A stretch of DNA of 7,394 nt, taken from the NCBI GenBank assembly GCA_937863915.1, contig CALMID010000461.1, positions 1-7,394 on the forward strand, written 5' to 3'. Positions 1 through 7,394 of the stretch are shown piece after piece. Each line of letters starts with the position of its first letter. Position 1 is the stretch's first letter. Origin of the DNA: an uncultured Pseudomonas sp. (GTDB taxonomy: Bacteria; Pseudomonadota; Gammaproteobacteria; Pseudomonadales; Pseudomonadaceae). Position numbers and translations under genes: made by a program. A model generated the notes under the pieces. It ran no database searches. It was given only the letters and a program-made list of their open reading frames with translations, and had not been told where the DNA came from.

Positions 1-1
1 C

Positions 2-492
<491 letters not shown>

Positions 493-493
<1 letters not shown>

Positions 494-1956
494 TGCCCAT
501 GCCGCTCAATCAATTCATGCTGCAGGCGGAGAGCTCGACGCTCATTCGCGAGCTGACCCTGGACAGCCGTGCGGTCAAGGCCGGTGATCTGTTTCTGGCC
601 ATTCCCGGCACCCGCAGTGATGGCCGCGACCATATCGCCGACGCCATCGGCCGTGGCGCCGCCGCGGTGGCCTATGAAAGCGAAGGCGCGCCGCAGATGA
701 GCGATAGCGCCGCTCAGCTTCTGCCGGTCAAGGGGCTGGCCCAGCAACTGTCAGCCATTGCCGGGCGTTTCTATGGCGAGCCGAGCCGTGGTCTGCACCT
801 GGTCGGCGTGACCGGCACCAATGGCAAAACCAGCGTCAGCCAGCTGATCGCTCAGGCCCTCGACCTGCTCGGCGAGCGCTGCGGCCTGATCGGCACTCTG
901 GGTGTCGGCTTCTTCGACGCTCTGGAGAGCGGCAAACACACCACGCCCGATCCGCTGGCCGTGCAGGCCACTCTGGCCCGCCTCAAGCAGGCCGGCGCCC
1001 GTGCGGTGGCCATGGAAGTCTCTTCCCATGGCCTGGAGCAGGGCCGTGTGGCCGCGCTGGATTTCGATGTGGCGGTGTTCACCAACCTGTCGCGCGATCA
1101 CCTCGACTACCACGGCAGCATGGAAGCCTATGCTGCCGCCAAGGCCAAGCTGTTCGCCTGGCCGCAGCTCAAGTGCCGGGTGATCAATCTGGACGATGCC
1201 TTCGGTCGCCAGCTGGCTGTCGATGTCGCTGAGTCGCGCCTGATTGGCTACAGCCTGGAAAATGCCGATGCCTACCTGTACTGCTCCGAAGCCCGTTTCA
1301 GCAATGACGGCATCGAAGCGCGCATCGTCTCGCCGCAGGGCGCCGGTCTGCTGCGCAGTCCGCTACTGGGACGCTTCAATCTGAGCAACCTGCTGGCGGT
1401 AGTCGGTGCCTTGCTCGGCCTGAACTATCCGCTGGACGAGATTCTCGCGGTCATGCCGCAACTGCAGGGCCCGGTGGGCCGCATGCAGCGTCTGGGTGGC
1501 GGTGCGCAGCCGCTGGTGGTGGTGGATTACGCACACACCCCGGATGCCCTGGAAAAGGTCCTGCAGGCGCTGCGTCCGCATGTGCAGGGCGAACTGCTGT
1601 GCCTGTTCGGCTGTGGTGGCGATCGTGATCGCGGCAAGCGTCCGCTGATGGCGCAGATTGCCGAAACGCTGGCCGATCGCGTGCTGGTCACCGACGACAA
1701 CCCGCGCACGGAAGAACCGGCACAGATTTTTGCCGACATTCGCGCCGGCTTTACCCAGGCCGAGGCCGTGCAGTTCCTGCACGGTCGCGGCGAGGCCATC
1801 GCGCAGCTGATCGCCGCCGCCAAGGTTGGTGATGTGGTGGTGCTGGCCGGCAAGGGCCATGAGGACTACCAGGAGATTCACGGCGAGCGCCAGCATTTCT
1901 CCGATCTCGAAGAGGCGGCCAAGGCTCTGGCGGCACGCGAGGTGAAGCATGCTTAA
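493..1956 (+). CDS. murE: MurE, UDP-MurNAc-L-Ala-D-Glu:meso-diaminopimelate ligase
   Basis: This cytoplasmic Mur ligase adds meso-diaminopimelate to UDP-MurNAc-L-Ala-D-Glu using ATP. It has 487 residues, close to the 495 of E. coli MurE. Roughly, residues 1-100 form the UDP-substrate domain, 101-325 the ATP-binding domain and 326-487 the C-terminal ligase domain. Visible motifs are the P-loop GTNGKTS (108-114), HTTPDP (149-154) contacting the substrate, SRDHLDYHG (200-208), and K217 in AAKAKLF, the position of the carbamylated lysine in the family. FGCGGDRD (372-379), DNPR (402-405) and GKGHE (453-457) follow. DNPR is the established signature for meso-diaminopimelate rather than L-lysine, which fits a Gram-negative wall. 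The ATG at 493 is supported by a strong Shine-Dalgarno and overlaps the ftsI stop by one base. The 3' end overlaps murF by 8 bases. No lesions are visible. Confidence 0.98.
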
Positions 1957-3316
1957 AGCGCTGCGGCTCAGTGAAGTGGCCAATGCCCTCGGCGCCCGTG
2001 TAGTGGGTGCCGATGTGGCCTTTGCTGCTGTGAGCACCGACAGCCGCAAGATCGAGGCCGGTCAGCTGTTCGTTGCTCTGGTCGGGCCCAACTTCGACGG
2101 CCATAACTACCTGGCTGACGTGGCGGCCAAGGGCGCCGTTGCCGCGCTGGTACAGCGCGAGGTGCCGGGTGCTGAGCTGCCGCAGCTGCTGGTCGCTGAT
2201 ACCCGTATTGCACTGGGGCAGCTGGGTGCGCTGAACCGCGCCGCCTTCGGCGGTCCGCTGGTCGCGGTGACCGGCTCCTCCGGCAAGACCACGGTCAAGG
2301 AAATGCTCGCCAGCATTCTTTCGACCCTGGGGCCGGTCCTGGCGACCCGTGGCAACCTGAACAATGACCTCGGTGTGCCGCTGACCCTGCTGGAGCTGGC
2401 GCCCGAGCACCGCAGCGCGGTGATTGAGCTGGGCGCCAACCATGTCGGCGAAATTGCCTACACCGTGGCGCTGGCCAAGCCGCAGGTGGCCATCCTGAAT
2501 AACGCCGGCAATGCCCATGTCGGCGAGTTCGGCGGCCCGGAGAAGATCGTCGAAGCCAAGGGCGAGATTCTCGAAGGGCTGGCCGCCGAGGGCGTGGCCG
2601 TGCTCAATCTGGACCAGGCCGCCTTCGCGACCTGGCGGCAGCGTGTCGGCGAGCGCCGCGTGCTGACCTTTGCCCTGAACAACGCCCAGGCCGACTTCCA
2701 TGCCAGTGCCATCGAGCATGATGCGCGCGGCTGCCCTGCCTTCACCCTGCACAGCCCGGCGGGCGAGGTGCGGGTGCAGCTCAATCTGCTGGGCCTGCAC
2801 AACGTCGCCAATGCGCTGGCGGCAGCGGCTGCGGCATACGCGCTGAACGTGCCGCTGGTCGGGATCCGGCAGGGCCTGGAAAGCCTGCAACCGGTCAAAG
2901 GCCGCGCCGTTGCTCGCATGGCGACGAATGGTGCGCGACTGATCGACGATACCTACAACGCCAACCCGGTCGCCGTGTGCGCCGCGGTTGATATACTCGC
3001 CGCCTTCCCCGGTCGCACCGTTCTGGTGCTGGGGGATATTGGCGAGTTGGGCGAATGGGCCGAGCAAGGCCATCGCGACGTCGGCACCTACGCGGCCGGC
3101 AAAGTCGACGCGCTGTATGCCGTCGGCCCGCTGATGCGCCATGCGGTAGCCGCATTCGGCGCCGAAGGCCGCCACTTTGCCGATCAGGCCAGCCTGATCG
3201 CTGCACTGGCCGCCGAGCAGGGACCCTCTACCACGCTATTGATCAAAGGTTCGCGCAGTGCGGCTATGGACAAGGTCGTCGCTGCACTTTGCGCATCCAC
3301 CGAGGAGACTCACTAA
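1949..3316 (+). CDS. murF: MurF, UDP-MurNAc-tripeptide:D-alanyl-D-alanine ligase
   Basis: MurF completes the cytoplasmic precursor by joining the D-Ala-D-Ala dipeptide to UDP-MurNAc-tripeptide with ATP hydrolysis. It has 455 residues, against 452 for E. coli MurF. The N-terminal substrate domain includes [17 protein letters not shown]. The central domain carries the P-loop GSSGKTT (109-115), GNLNND (135-140) and ELGANH (160-165). The C-terminal domain contains DDTYNANP (333-340), LGDIGELG (361-368) and KGSRS (433-437), all typical of MurF. The ATG at 1949 lies inside the end of murE, with GAGG at 1939-1942 ending 6 bases upstream, so translation is probably coupled to murE. The stop overlaps the mraY start by one base (TAATG). 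An unusual AT-rich stretch containing an ATA codon lies at 2989-2997 and is described separately as a possible internal promoter. Confidence 0.98.
   Translation: MLKALRLSEVANALGARVVGADVAFAAVSTDSRKIEAGQLFVALVGPNFDGHNYLADVAAKGAVAALVQREVPGAELPQLLVADTRIALGQLGALNRAAFGGPLVAVTGSSGKTTVKEMLASILSTLGPVLATRGNLNNDLGVPLTLLELAPEHRSAVIELGANHVGEIAYTVALAKPQVAILNNAGNAHVGEFGGPEKIVEAKGEILEGLAAEGVAVLNLDQAAFATWRQRVGERRVLTFALNNAQADFHASAIEHDARGCPAFTLHSPAGEVRVQLNLLGLHNVANALAAAAAAYALNVPLVGIRQGLESLQPVKGRAVARMATNGARLIDDTYNANPVAVCAAVDILAAFPGRTVLVLGDIGELGEWAEQGHRDVGTYAAGKVDALYAVGPLMRHAVAAFGAEGRHFADQASLIAALAAEQGPSTTLLIKGSRSAAMDKVVAALCASTEETH
2989..2997 (+). promoter_or_regulatory. candidate extended -10 promoter element inside murF (tentative)
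   Basis: TGATATACT matches the sigma70 extended -10 pattern (TG, one base, then TATAAT) at all positions but one. It contains the only TATA tetramer I found reading the + strand by eye, and it forces a rare ATA isoleucine codon into a GC-rich gene. No good -35 hexamer stands 16-18 bases upstream; that region reads GGTCGCC. If active, it would start transcription about 310 bases before mraY and feed mraY, murD, ftsW and murG. This is inference from sequence alone and could be chance. Confidence 0.25.
3302..3307 (+). promoter_or_regulatory. Shine-Dalgarno sequence of mraY
   Basis: GAGGAG in the last codons of murF ends 8 bases before the ATG at 3316. It fixes the mraY start there. The same frame stays open upstream to about 3055, but that extension lies wholly within murF and gives an Arg-rich sequence unlike MraY. 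Confidence 0.75.
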
Positions 3317-4398
3317 TGCTGCTGCTGCTGGCGGAGTACCTGCAACAGTTTCACACCGGCTTCGGCGTGTTCCAGTACCTGACCCTGCGCGGGATTCTCG
3401 GGGTGCTGACGGCCCTGGCCCTGTCGCTGTGGCTGGGCCCGTGGATGATCCGCACCCTGCAGATTCGCCAGATCGGCCAGTCCGTGCGCAACGATGGCCC
3501 GCAGTCGCACCTGTCGAAGAAGGGCACGCCGACCATGGGTGGCGCGCTGATCCTCACCGCCATCGCCGTGAGCACCCTGCTCTGGGCGGACCTGTCCAAC
3601 CGCTATGTCTGGACCGTGCTGGCCGTGACCCTGCTGTTTGGCGCCATCGGCTGGGTGGATGACTACCGCAAGGTGATCGAGAAGAACTCCCGTGGCCTGC
3701 CGAGCCGCTGGAAGTATTTCTGGCAGTCGGTATTTGGTCTTGCCGCCGCCGCGTTCCTGTATGTGACCGCGCAGAGCCCGGTGGAAACCACTCTGATCGT
3801 GCCGATGCTCAAGGACGTGGCCATTCCGCTGGGCGTGGGCTTCGTGGTGCTGACCTACTTCGTCATCGTCGGCACCAGCAATGCGGTGAACCTGACTGAC
3901 GGCCTCGATGGCCTGGCCATCCTGCCGACCGTGCTGGTGGGCGGCGCGCTGGGCATTTTCTGCTACCTGTCGGGCAACATTAAGTTCGCCGAATACCTGT
4001 TCATCCCCTATGTGCCGGGCTCCGGCGAGCTGATCGTGTTCTGCGCCGCGCTGGTGGGGGCGGGCCTGGGCTTCCTGTGGTTCAACACCTACCCGGCGCA
4101 GGTGTTCATGGGCGACGTGGGCGCGCTGGCGCTGGGTGCCGCGCTCGGCACCATCGCCGTGATCGTTCGCCAGGAAATCGTGCTGTTCATCATGGGCGGC
4201 GTGTTCGTCATGGAAACCCTGTCGGTGATGATCCAGGTCGCCAGCTTCAAGCTGACCGGCAAGCGCGTGTTCCGCATGGCGCCGATCCATCACCACTTTG
4301 AACTGAAAGGCTGGCCGGAGCCGCGCGTGATCGTGCGCTTCTGGATCATCACCGTGATTCTGGTGCTGATCGGCCTGGCCACCCTGAAGCTGCGTTGA
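3316..4398 (+). CDS. mraY: MraY, phospho-MurNAc-pentapeptide translocase (lipid I synthase)
   Basis: MraY is an integral inner-membrane enzyme. It transfers phospho-MurNAc-pentapeptide from UDP to undecaprenyl phosphate, giving lipid I and UMP, and needs Mg2+. From the ATG at 3316 the protein has 360 residues, the same length as E. coli MraY, and begins MLLLLAEYL. Many hydrophobic segments are visible (the first near residues 24-44), in line with the ten membrane spans of the family. The conserved catalytic and metal-binding residues are present: D115 and D116 in WVDDYRK, the [13 protein letters not shown] loop (189-201, with D195 and D198), D267 in [11 protein letters not shown], and the cytoplasmic HHH triplet (325-327) in [12 protein letters not shown]. 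Its start overlaps the murF stop by one base. Its stop codon is part of the murD ribosome binding site. Confidence 0.98.
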   Translation: MLLLLAEYLQQFHTGFGVFQYLTLRGILGVLTALALSLWLGPWMIRTLQIRQIGQSVRNDGPQSHLSKKGTPTMGGALILTAIAVSTLLWADLSNRYVWTVLAVTLLFGAIGWVDDYRKVIEKNSRGLPSRWKYFWQSVFGLAAAAFLYVTAQSPVETTLIVPMLKDVAIPLGVGFVVLTYFVIVGTSNAVNLTDGLDGLAILPTVLVGGALGIFCYLSGNIKFAEYLFIPYVPGSGELIVFCAALVGAGLGFLWFNTYPAQVFMGDVGALALGAALGTIAVIVRQEIVLFIMGGVFVMETLSVMIQVASFKLTGKRVFRMAPIHHHFELKGWPEPRVIVRFWIITVILVLIGLATLKLR

Positions 4399-4401
4399 GG
4401 A
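4397..4401 (+). promoter_or_regulatory. Shine-Dalgarno sequence of murD, overlapping the mraY stop
   Basis: GAGGA begins inside the mraY TGA codon and ends 7 bases before the GTG at 4409. It supports GTG as the murD start in the only non-overlapping junction of the window (10 bases between genes). Confidence 0.7.
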
Positions 4402-4408
4402 CTGACCT

Positions 4409-5767
4409 GTGAGCCTGATCGCTTCCGACCAATTCCGCATCGTTGTCGGCCTCGGCAAGAGCGGCATGTCCCTGGTGCGCTTTCTCGCGCGCCAGGGCCT
4501 GCGCTTTGCCGTGGCCGATACCCGCGCGAATCCGCCGGAGCTGGCCACCCTGCAGCGCGACTACCCTGAGGTGGAAGTGCGCTGCGGTGAACTGGATGTC
4601 GAGTTCCTCAGCCGTGCCAGCGAGCTGTATGTCAGCCCCGGTCTGGCCGTGGCCACCCCGGCCCTGCAGGAGGCCGCCGCGCGCGGCGTCAAGCTGTCGG
4701 GTGATATCGATCTGTTTGCCCGATACGCCAAGGCGCCGATCATTGCCATCACCGGTTCCAACGCCAAGAGCACGGTGACCACCTTGGTCGGCGAAATGGC
4801 CACCGAGGCCGGCAAGAAGGTTGCGGTGGGCGGCAATCTCGGCACCCCGGCGCTGGATCTGCTCAGCGATGAGGTGGAGCTGTACGTGCTGGAGCTGTCC
4901 AGCTTCCAGCTGGAAACCACTGAGCGCCTGAATGCCACGGTCGCGACCTGCCTGAACGTCAGCGAAGACCATATGGATCGTTACGCCGACATGCAGCAGT
5001 ACCACCTGGCCAAGCACCGCATCTTCCGTGGTGCGCAGCAGGTCGTGGTCAATCGCGATGACGGCCTGTCGCGTCCGCTGGTGGCCGATCAGTTGCCGTG
5101 CTGGACCTTCGGCCTGGGCAAGCCGGACTTCAAGGGCTTTGGTATCACCGAGCCCAATACCGAAATGGCCGGCGAGAAGTGGCTGACTTTCCAGTTCGAG
5201 CCGTTGCTGCCGACCCGTGAACTGAAGATGCGCGGTGCGCACAACCAGAGCAACGCCCTGGCGGCCCTGGCGCTGGGGCACGCCGCCGGCCTGCCGTTCG
5301 CGCCGATGCTGGCGACCCTGCAGCGCTTTGTCGGTCTCGATCATCGCTGCCAGTGGGTGCGCGAGCGCTCCGGGGTCAGCTATTACAACGACTCCAAGGC
5401 CACCAACGTCGGCGCCGCACTGGCTGCCATCGAAGGACTGGGCGCGGATATCGCCGGCAAGCTGGTGCTGATCGCCGGTGGCGATGGCAAGGGCGCCGAC
5501 TTCGCTGCGCTGCAGGCGCCGGTGGCCAGGTTCTGTCGCGCCGTGGTGCTGCTGGGTCGTGACGCCGAGCGTCTGGCCGCGGCGCTGGGCGATGCGGTGC
5601 CGCTGCTGCGCGTGCAGAGCCTGGACGAGGCTGTGCAGTGCGCCGCCGAGCTGGCCGAGGCCGGCGATGCCGTGCTGCTGTCGCCGGCCTGCGCCAGCCT
5701 GGACATGTTCAAGAACTTCGAAGAGCGCGGCCGTCTGTTCGCCGCTGCAGCGCAGGCCCTGGCATGA
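4409..5767 (+). CDS. murD: MurD, UDP-MurNAc-L-alanine:D-glutamate ligase
   Basis: MurD is a cytoplasmic Mur ligase that adds D-glutamate to UDP-MurNAc-L-Ala with ATP; its product is the substrate of MurE. It has 452 residues (438 in E. coli) and starts with GTG, giving MSLIASDQFRIVVGLGKSG, an N-terminal nucleotide-type fold that binds the UDP moiety. The P-loop reads GSNAKST (116-122), with Ala119 where E. coli has Gly. LELSSFQLE and NVSEDHMDRY follow, then K202 in HLAKHRIF, the likely carbamylated lysine. The C-terminal domain shows NDSKATN (327-333), GGDGKGADF (357-365) and SPACASLDMFKNF (425-437), which are diagnostic for MurD. The alternative of a later ATG start is unlikely, because the GLGKSG motif would then be lost or cut short. 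The TGA stop overlaps the ftsW ATG by 4 bases (ATGA). Confidence 0.98.
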   Translation: MSLIASDQFRIVVGLGKSGMSLVRFLARQGLRFAVADTRANPPELATLQRDYPEVEVRCGELDVEFLSRASELYVSPGLAVATPALQEAAARGVKLSGDIDLFARYAKAPIIAITGSNAKSTVTTLVGEMATEAGKKVAVGGNLGTPALDLLSDEVELYVLELSSFQLETTERLNATVATCLNVSEDHMDRYADMQQYHLAKHRIFRGAQQVVVNRDDGLSRPLVADQLPCWTFGLGKPDFKGFGITEPNTEMAGEKWLTFQFEPLLPTRELKMRGAHNQSNALAALALGHAAGLPFAPMLATLQRFVGLDHRCQWVRERSGVSYYNDSKATNVGAALAAIEGLGADIAGKLVLIAGGDGKGADFAALQAPVARFCRAVVLLGRDAERLAAALGDAVPLLRVQSLDEAVQCAAELAEAGDAVLLSPACASLDMFKNFEERGRLFAAAAQALA

Positions 5768-6999
5768 TCAACGGTCTCGGCTTTCTGCGCCCCTTCCCGT
5801 CACCGCTGAACAGAGGGCGTGGTGTCGATATCGATTTTCCGCTGCTGGCCGGCTGCCTGGCACTGCTCGGCCTGGGCCTGGTGATGATCACCTCGGCTTC
5901 GTCGGAAGTGGCCGCCGCGCAGTCCGGCACGCCGCTGTATTACATGGTGCGTCACCTGGTGTATCTGGCCATTGGCGCCGTGGCCTGCGTGCTCACGCTG
6001 ATGGTGCCGATGAGTACCTGGCAGGCCAATGGCGGCAAGCTGCTGCTGGGCAGCGCGGCTCTGCTGGTGCTGGTGCTGATCCCCGGCATCGGCCGTGAGG
6101 TCAACGGTGCTTCGCGCTGGATCGGCTTCGGCATCTTCAACATTCAGCCTTCCGAGCTGGCCAAGGTGGCCGTGGTGGTCTATCTGGCCGGCTACCTGGT
6201 GCGCCGTCAGCAGGAAGTGCGGGAAAGCTGGATGGGCTTTATCAAGCCGTTCTTCGTGTTGCTGCCGCTGGCGGTGTTGCTGCTGCTGGAGCCGGACTTC
6301 GGTGCCACCGTGGTGATGCTCGGCGCGGCCGGTGCCATGCTGTTCCTGGGCGGCGTGGGGCTGCTGCGCTTCCTGCTGCTGGTGATTGCCGCCGTGGTCG
6401 CCGTGGTCATTCTGGTGCAGGCGCAGCCTTACCGGATGGCGCGTCTGACCAACTTTGCCGATCCCTGGGCCGATCAGTTCGGTGCCGGTTACCAGCTGTC
6501 GCAGGCACTGATCGCCTTCGGTCGTGGCGAATGGCTGGGCGTGGGACTGGGCAACAGCATCCAGAAGCAGTTCTACCTGCCGGAAGCCCACACCGACTTC
6601 GTCTTTTCCGTGCTGGCCGAAGAGCTGGGCATGGTCGGCGCGCTGCTGACCGTGGCGCTGTTCGTCTTCGTCGGCGTGCGTGCCCTGTACATCGGCCTGT
6701 GGGCGGAGAAGGCCAAGCAGTTCTACTCGGCCTACGTCGCCTACGGCCTGGCGTTCCTGTGGATCGGCCAGATTCTCATCAATATCGGAGTGAACACCGG
6801 TCTGCTGCCGACCAAGGGCCTGACCCTGCCGTTCCTCAGCTACGGCGGCAGCTCGCTGGTGGTCTGCGCCGCCTGCCTGGGTGTGCTGCTGCGCATCGAG
6901 TGGGAGCGTCGCAGCCTGCTGGGCAGCGAGGAAGTGGAGTTCTCCGAAGATGACTTCTTCGACGAGTCGGCCGTACGGGAGCTTCGTCATGGCCGCTAA
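5764..6999 (+). CDS. ftsW: FtsW, septal SEDS-family peptidoglycan glycosyltransferase
   Basis: FtsW is a polytopic inner-membrane protein of the SEDS family that polymerises lipid II at the division septum with FtsI. It has 411 residues (414 in E. coli). A short cytoplasmic N-terminus of about 24 residues precedes the first hydrophobic segment (about 25-44). Family landmarks are GREVNGASRWI (110-120), QPSE (128-131), the long extracytoplasmic loop ending in EAHTDFVFSVLAEELG with the catalytic Asp at D278, and TKGLTLPFLSYGGSS (350-364). The C-terminal tail from about residue 385 is acidic and probably cytoplasmic. I choose the ATG at 5764, overlapping the murD stop as ATGA. The longer reading of this frame back to about 5638 lies inside murD and is not FtsW-like. 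No convincing Shine-Dalgarno precedes the ATG, so translation probably depends on termination of murD. FtsW rather than RodA follows from the neighbourhood. Confidence 0.97.
   Translation: MINGLGFLRPFPSPLNRGRGVDIDFPLLAGCLALLGLGLVMITSASSEVAAAQSGTPLYYMVRHLVYLAIGAVACVLTLMVPMSTWQANGGKLLLGSAALLVLVLIPGIGREVNGASRWIGFGIFNIQPSELAKVAVVVYLAGYLVRRQQEVRESWMGFIKPFFVLLPLAVLLLLEPDFGATVVMLGAAGAMLFLGGVGLLRFLLLVIAAVVAVVILVQAQPYRMARLTNFADPWADQFGAGYQLSQALIAFGRGEWLGVGLGNSIQKQFYLPEAHTDFVFSVLAEELGMVGALLTVALFVFVGVRALYIGLWAEKAKQFYSAYVAYGLAFLWIGQILINIGVNTGLLPTKGLTLPFLSYGGSSLVVCAACLGVLLRIEWERRSLLGSEEVEFSEDDFFDESAVRELRHGR
6977..6981 (+). promoter_or_regulatory. Shine-Dalgarno sequence of murG
   Basis: GGGAG within the last codons of ftsW ends 7 bases before the murG ATG at 6989. 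It supports that start over the ATG at 7010, which would cut into the first beta strand of the conserved NVLIMAGGTGGH motif. Confidence 0.6.
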
Positions 7000-7394
7000 C
7001 GTACTGATCATGGCTGGCGGTACCGGCGGGCACGTGTTCCCGGCGCTGGCCTGTGCCCGCGAGTTCCAGGCGCGCGGTTATGCCGTGCACTGGCTGGGCA
7101 CGCCGCGTGGTATCGAGAACGAGCTGGTACCCGCCGCCGGCCTGCCGCTGCACCTGATCCAGGTGTCCGGCCTGCGCGGCAAGGGTATGAAGTCTCTGCT
7201 CAAGGCGCCGTTCGATATCCTCCGTGCCCTGCTGCAGGCGCGCCGTATCGTGCGTGAGTTGCAGCCGGTCTGCGTGCTCGGCATGGGTGGCTATGTCACC
7301 GGGCCGGGCGGCCTCGCCGCGCGACTGGACGGCGTGCCTCTGATCATCCATGAGCAGAATGCCGTGGCCGGCACTGCCAACCGCCTGCTGTCGC
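6989..7394 (+). CDS. murG: MurG, lipid II synthase (UDP-GlcNAc transferase), N-terminal part only
   Basis: MurG is a membrane-associated GT-B glycosyltransferase on the cytoplasmic face. It transfers GlcNAc from UDP-GlcNAc to lipid I to make lipid II. The gene runs off the window after 135 codons, so about 220 residues, including most of the UDP-GlcNAc-binding C-terminal domain, are missing (the family is about 355 long). The N-terminal, lipid I-binding domain is clear: MAANVLIMAGGTGGHVFPALA with the glycine-rich GGTGGH loop (10-15), the VSGLRGKG segment, the second glycine-rich stretch GMGGYVTGPGG (98-108) and HEQNAVAGTANR, where H121 to N124 form the conserved acceptor-side motif. It overlaps the end of ftsW by 11 bases in another frame, with a plausible Shine-Dalgarno inside ftsW. 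The frame is intact to the window edge. Confidence 0.97.
   Translation, partial: MAANVLIMAGGTGGHVFPALACAREFQARGYAVHWLGTPRGIENELVPAAGLPLHLIQVSGLRGKGMKSLLKAPFDILRALLQARRIVRELQPVCVLGMGGYVTGPGGLAARLDGVPLIIHEQNAVAGTANRLLS

Noticed and set aside
1751..3175. A 474-codon open frame on the - strand opposite murF
   Set aside because: It is an open-frame artefact of high GC content. It spans the murE-murF junction and shows no family motif, while the + strand gives perfect MurF signatures.
3055..3315. A possible 87-residue N-terminal extension of MraY, open in frame inside murF
   Set aside because: The extension is Arg-rich and not MraY-like. The 3316 start gives the standard 360 residues and has its own Shine-Dalgarno.
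3319..3330. Four tandem CTG codons at the start of mraY as a slippage-prone repeat
   Set aside because: They encode MLLLL, which I recall as the normal start of Pseudomonas MraY, and CTG is the dominant Leu codon here. Four units is too short to argue for phase variation.
3313..4548. A 411-codon open frame on the - strand opposite mraY
   Set aside because: It is the same kind of shadow: low-complexity Gln/His/Arg/Ala composition opposite a strongly conserved membrane protein gene.
5638..5763. A possible 42-residue N-terminal extension of FtsW inside murD
   Set aside because: The residues encoded are an Arg-rich frame-shifted copy of the conserved MurD C-terminus. The ATG at 5764 gives the normal FtsW length.
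5800..7011. A 403-codon open frame on the - strand opposite ftsW
   Set aside because: It mirrors ftsW and is rich in Gln, His and Gly, the usual product of reading a GC-biased gene in reverse. It has no recognisable domain.

Overview
This window is an uninterrupted stretch of the dcw (division and cell wall) cluster from a GC-rich gammaproteobacterium, almost certainly a Pseudomonas or close relative. That placement rests on gene order, on codons strongly biased to G/C in third position, and on protein sequences that match what I remember of Pseudomonas aeruginosa MurE, MraY, MurD, FtsW and MurG nearly residue for residue in long blocks. I could not run a search, so the species is open.

Layout, all on the + strand: the 3' end of ftsI (2-493), murE (493-1956), murF (1949-3316), mraY (3316-4398), murD (4409-5767), ftsW (5764-6999) and the 5' part of murG (6989 to the window end). 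There is essentially no intergenic DNA. Junctions overlap by 1, 8, 1, 4 and 11 bases, and the only gap is 10 bases, between mraY and murD. I see no terminator, RNA gene, mobile element, CRISPR array or long repeat.

The genes form one pathway. MurD, MurE and MurF are cytoplasmic ATP-dependent ligases that add D-Glu, meso-diaminopimelate and D-Ala-D-Ala to UDP-MurNAc-L-Ala. MraY attaches the resulting phospho-MurNAc-pentapeptide to undecaprenyl phosphate in the membrane (lipid I). MurG adds GlcNAc to give lipid II. FtsW polymerises lipid II at the septum, and its partner FtsI (PBP3) cross-links the new strands.

This is a conserved core region and I find no undescribed system in it. The items most worth checking are a candidate extended -10 promoter inside murF that uses a rare ATA codon, active-site loop differences in FtsI compared with remembered P. 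aeruginosa PBP3, an Ala in the MurD P-loop, and an ftsW start without a clear Shine-Dalgarno sequence.
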